Of a stretch of 64,000 bases of DNA, positions 63,589-64,000 are shown piece by piece (within the stretch, counting starts at the first letter, position 1; the number at the start of each line of letters is the position of its first letter). Position numbers and translations under genes: made by a program. The notes beneath the pieces are model-generated. The model did no database searches. It was not told the origin of the DNA and worked only from the letters and a program-made list of their open reading frames with translations. The DNA comes from Sulfurovum sp. (GTDB lineage Bacteria; Campylobacterota; Campylobacteria; Campylobacterales; Sulfurovaceae), in NCBI GenBank assembly GCA_023955225.1, contig JAGSGJ010000003.1, forward strand, positions 1 through 64,000, in the 5' to 3' direction.

Positions 63589-64000
63589 TTAAAATTTATA
63601 ACTTAACATCGCCCAATATTTTGTCGTATCATCTTTGAAGGTATCTGCAGAATAATATGCTGCTTTAAGCATACCGGAAAGCCCTTTGACTGCAGAGATT
63701 TTATTGGTATAGAGTGCATCAATTTCCGTACCGTAATCTGTACTTCCTTTATCGCTGGAAAAATCATGGTAAATCACTTTTGCCGTACCAAAACTGTTAG
63801 TTTTGTACCCTAACATCCCACTCGCATCCACTAAACCGTCTTGTGGTGTACCCAAGAACATATCTGCCCACCCATTGTGTGCATGCAGTGTTGCCAGTGG
63901 TGTACTGAATGCATCATTCCCATCTTCTCCTGCACCTAACACTTCATATTTTGCACCCGCTAAAAAACCGCTCATATTAACTGTTGCTTCTAGATTATAG
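63589..64000 (-). CDS. outer-membrane beta-barrel (porin-like) protein, C-terminal part
   Basis: Partial: the frame is open to the right edge, giving about 136 residues. Alternating hydrophobic strands with aromatic girdles end in the C-terminal phenylalanine (WAMLSYKF), the signal for outer-membrane assembly. The segment HAHNGWADMFLGTPQ and VIYHDFSSDKGSTDYG are, from memory, like Opr-type porins of Campylobacterota. The N-terminus is outside the window. Confidence 0.7.
   Translation of the reverse strand, partial: YNLEATVNMSGFLAGAKYEVLGAGEDGNDAFSTPLATLHAHNGWADMFLGTPQDGLVDASGMLGYKTNSFGTAKVIYHDFSSDKGSTDYGTEIDALYTNKISAVKGLSGMLKAAYYSADTFKDDTTKYWAMLSYKF

Noticed and set aside
1..64000. CRISPR arrays, rRNA, tRNA, transposases, phage or toxin-antitoxin genes
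   Set aside because: Looked for on both strands; none seen, apart from the weak remnant near 9.65 kb.

Overview
The window looks like chromosomal DNA of a Campylobacterota (formerly Epsilonproteobacteria) species, most like Sulfurovum or a related Sulfurimonadales/Sulfurovaceae member. The reasons are gene content and order rather than any marker RNA. The run rplS-trmD-rimM-KH-rpsP-ffh-RluA-(DUF167)-waaA-zinc ribbon-Nif3-like-glyQ-purE follows, from memory, the Campylobacter jejuni Cj0702-Cj0714 block. Other signs are yajC-secD-secF divergent from lnt, a ~353-residue Ts, HugZ-type heme oxygenase, a glutamine synthetase lacking the adenylylation tyrosine, and frequent GTG/TTG starts with strong AGGAG sites. 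The DNA is moderately AT-rich. No rRNA, tRNA, CRISPR array, transposase or prophage gene was seen.

Layout. 1-5.5 kb (minus): OvoA-type ovothiol synthase (cut by the left edge), a small DUF6394-like membrane protein and the Sec accessory genes yajC-secD-secF. 5.4-9.6 kb: lnt (plus), a CYTH-CHAD protein (minus), yidD-pyrC (plus). 9.7-11.7 kb (plus): cysK, a class IV aminotransferase/lyase and an SspB-like protein, facing a LysR regulator. 12.8-17.6 kb (plus): UvrD/PcrA helicase, truB, ispE and a fatty-acid desaturase. 17.6-21.8 kb (minus): VF530-type DNA-binding protein, the ATP-grasp / inactive transglutaminase-7TM / retropepsin trio, and truC. 21.9-22.8 kb (plus): smpB and a HugZ-type protein. 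22.8-36.4 kb (minus): two unknown membrane proteins, the translation/SRP block, waaA, purine genes (two PurE paralogues plus PurK), glyQ and a U32 peptidase-family protein. 36.4-38.7 kb (plus): a PHP phosphatase and glnA. 39-50.8 kb (minus): CPA antiporter, DsbA/FrnE-like protein, PBP1A, a BioF-like enzyme, Maf, a CopD-like membrane protein, alaS, a small lipoprotein, murG and ftsW. 50.9-55 kb: ftsI (plus), panC (minus), prfB (plus). 55-58.7 kb (minus): LolD-like ATPase with a coupled 41-residue membrane protein, tsf, rpsB and bcp. 58.9-64 kb: a small charged protein, an HtrA-like protease, DUF523 and DUF420 proteins, an aldehyde dehydrogenase, a 42-residue small protein and the C-terminal part of an outer-membrane barrel protein.

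Most of this is housekeeping: protein export and lipoprotein maturation, ribosome and tRNA maturation, cell wall synthesis (PBP1A, FtsW, MurG, FtsI) and purine/pyrimidine/glutamine metabolism. The less ordinary signals lie mostly between or at the ends of genes. The 3' end of secF is duplicated 159 bp downstream around a small palindromic element. The 3' end of murG is duplicated, in diverged form, 572 bp downstream around a small AT-rich lipoprotein gene. A family of short intergenic palindromic repeats recurs at 2.6, 58.8 and 60.6 kb, and a 94-bp imperfect hairpin follows rplS. The best candidate for a poorly characterised system is the three-gene ATP-grasp/7TM-transglutaminase/retropepsin cluster. 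No clear new defence or mobile system was found.
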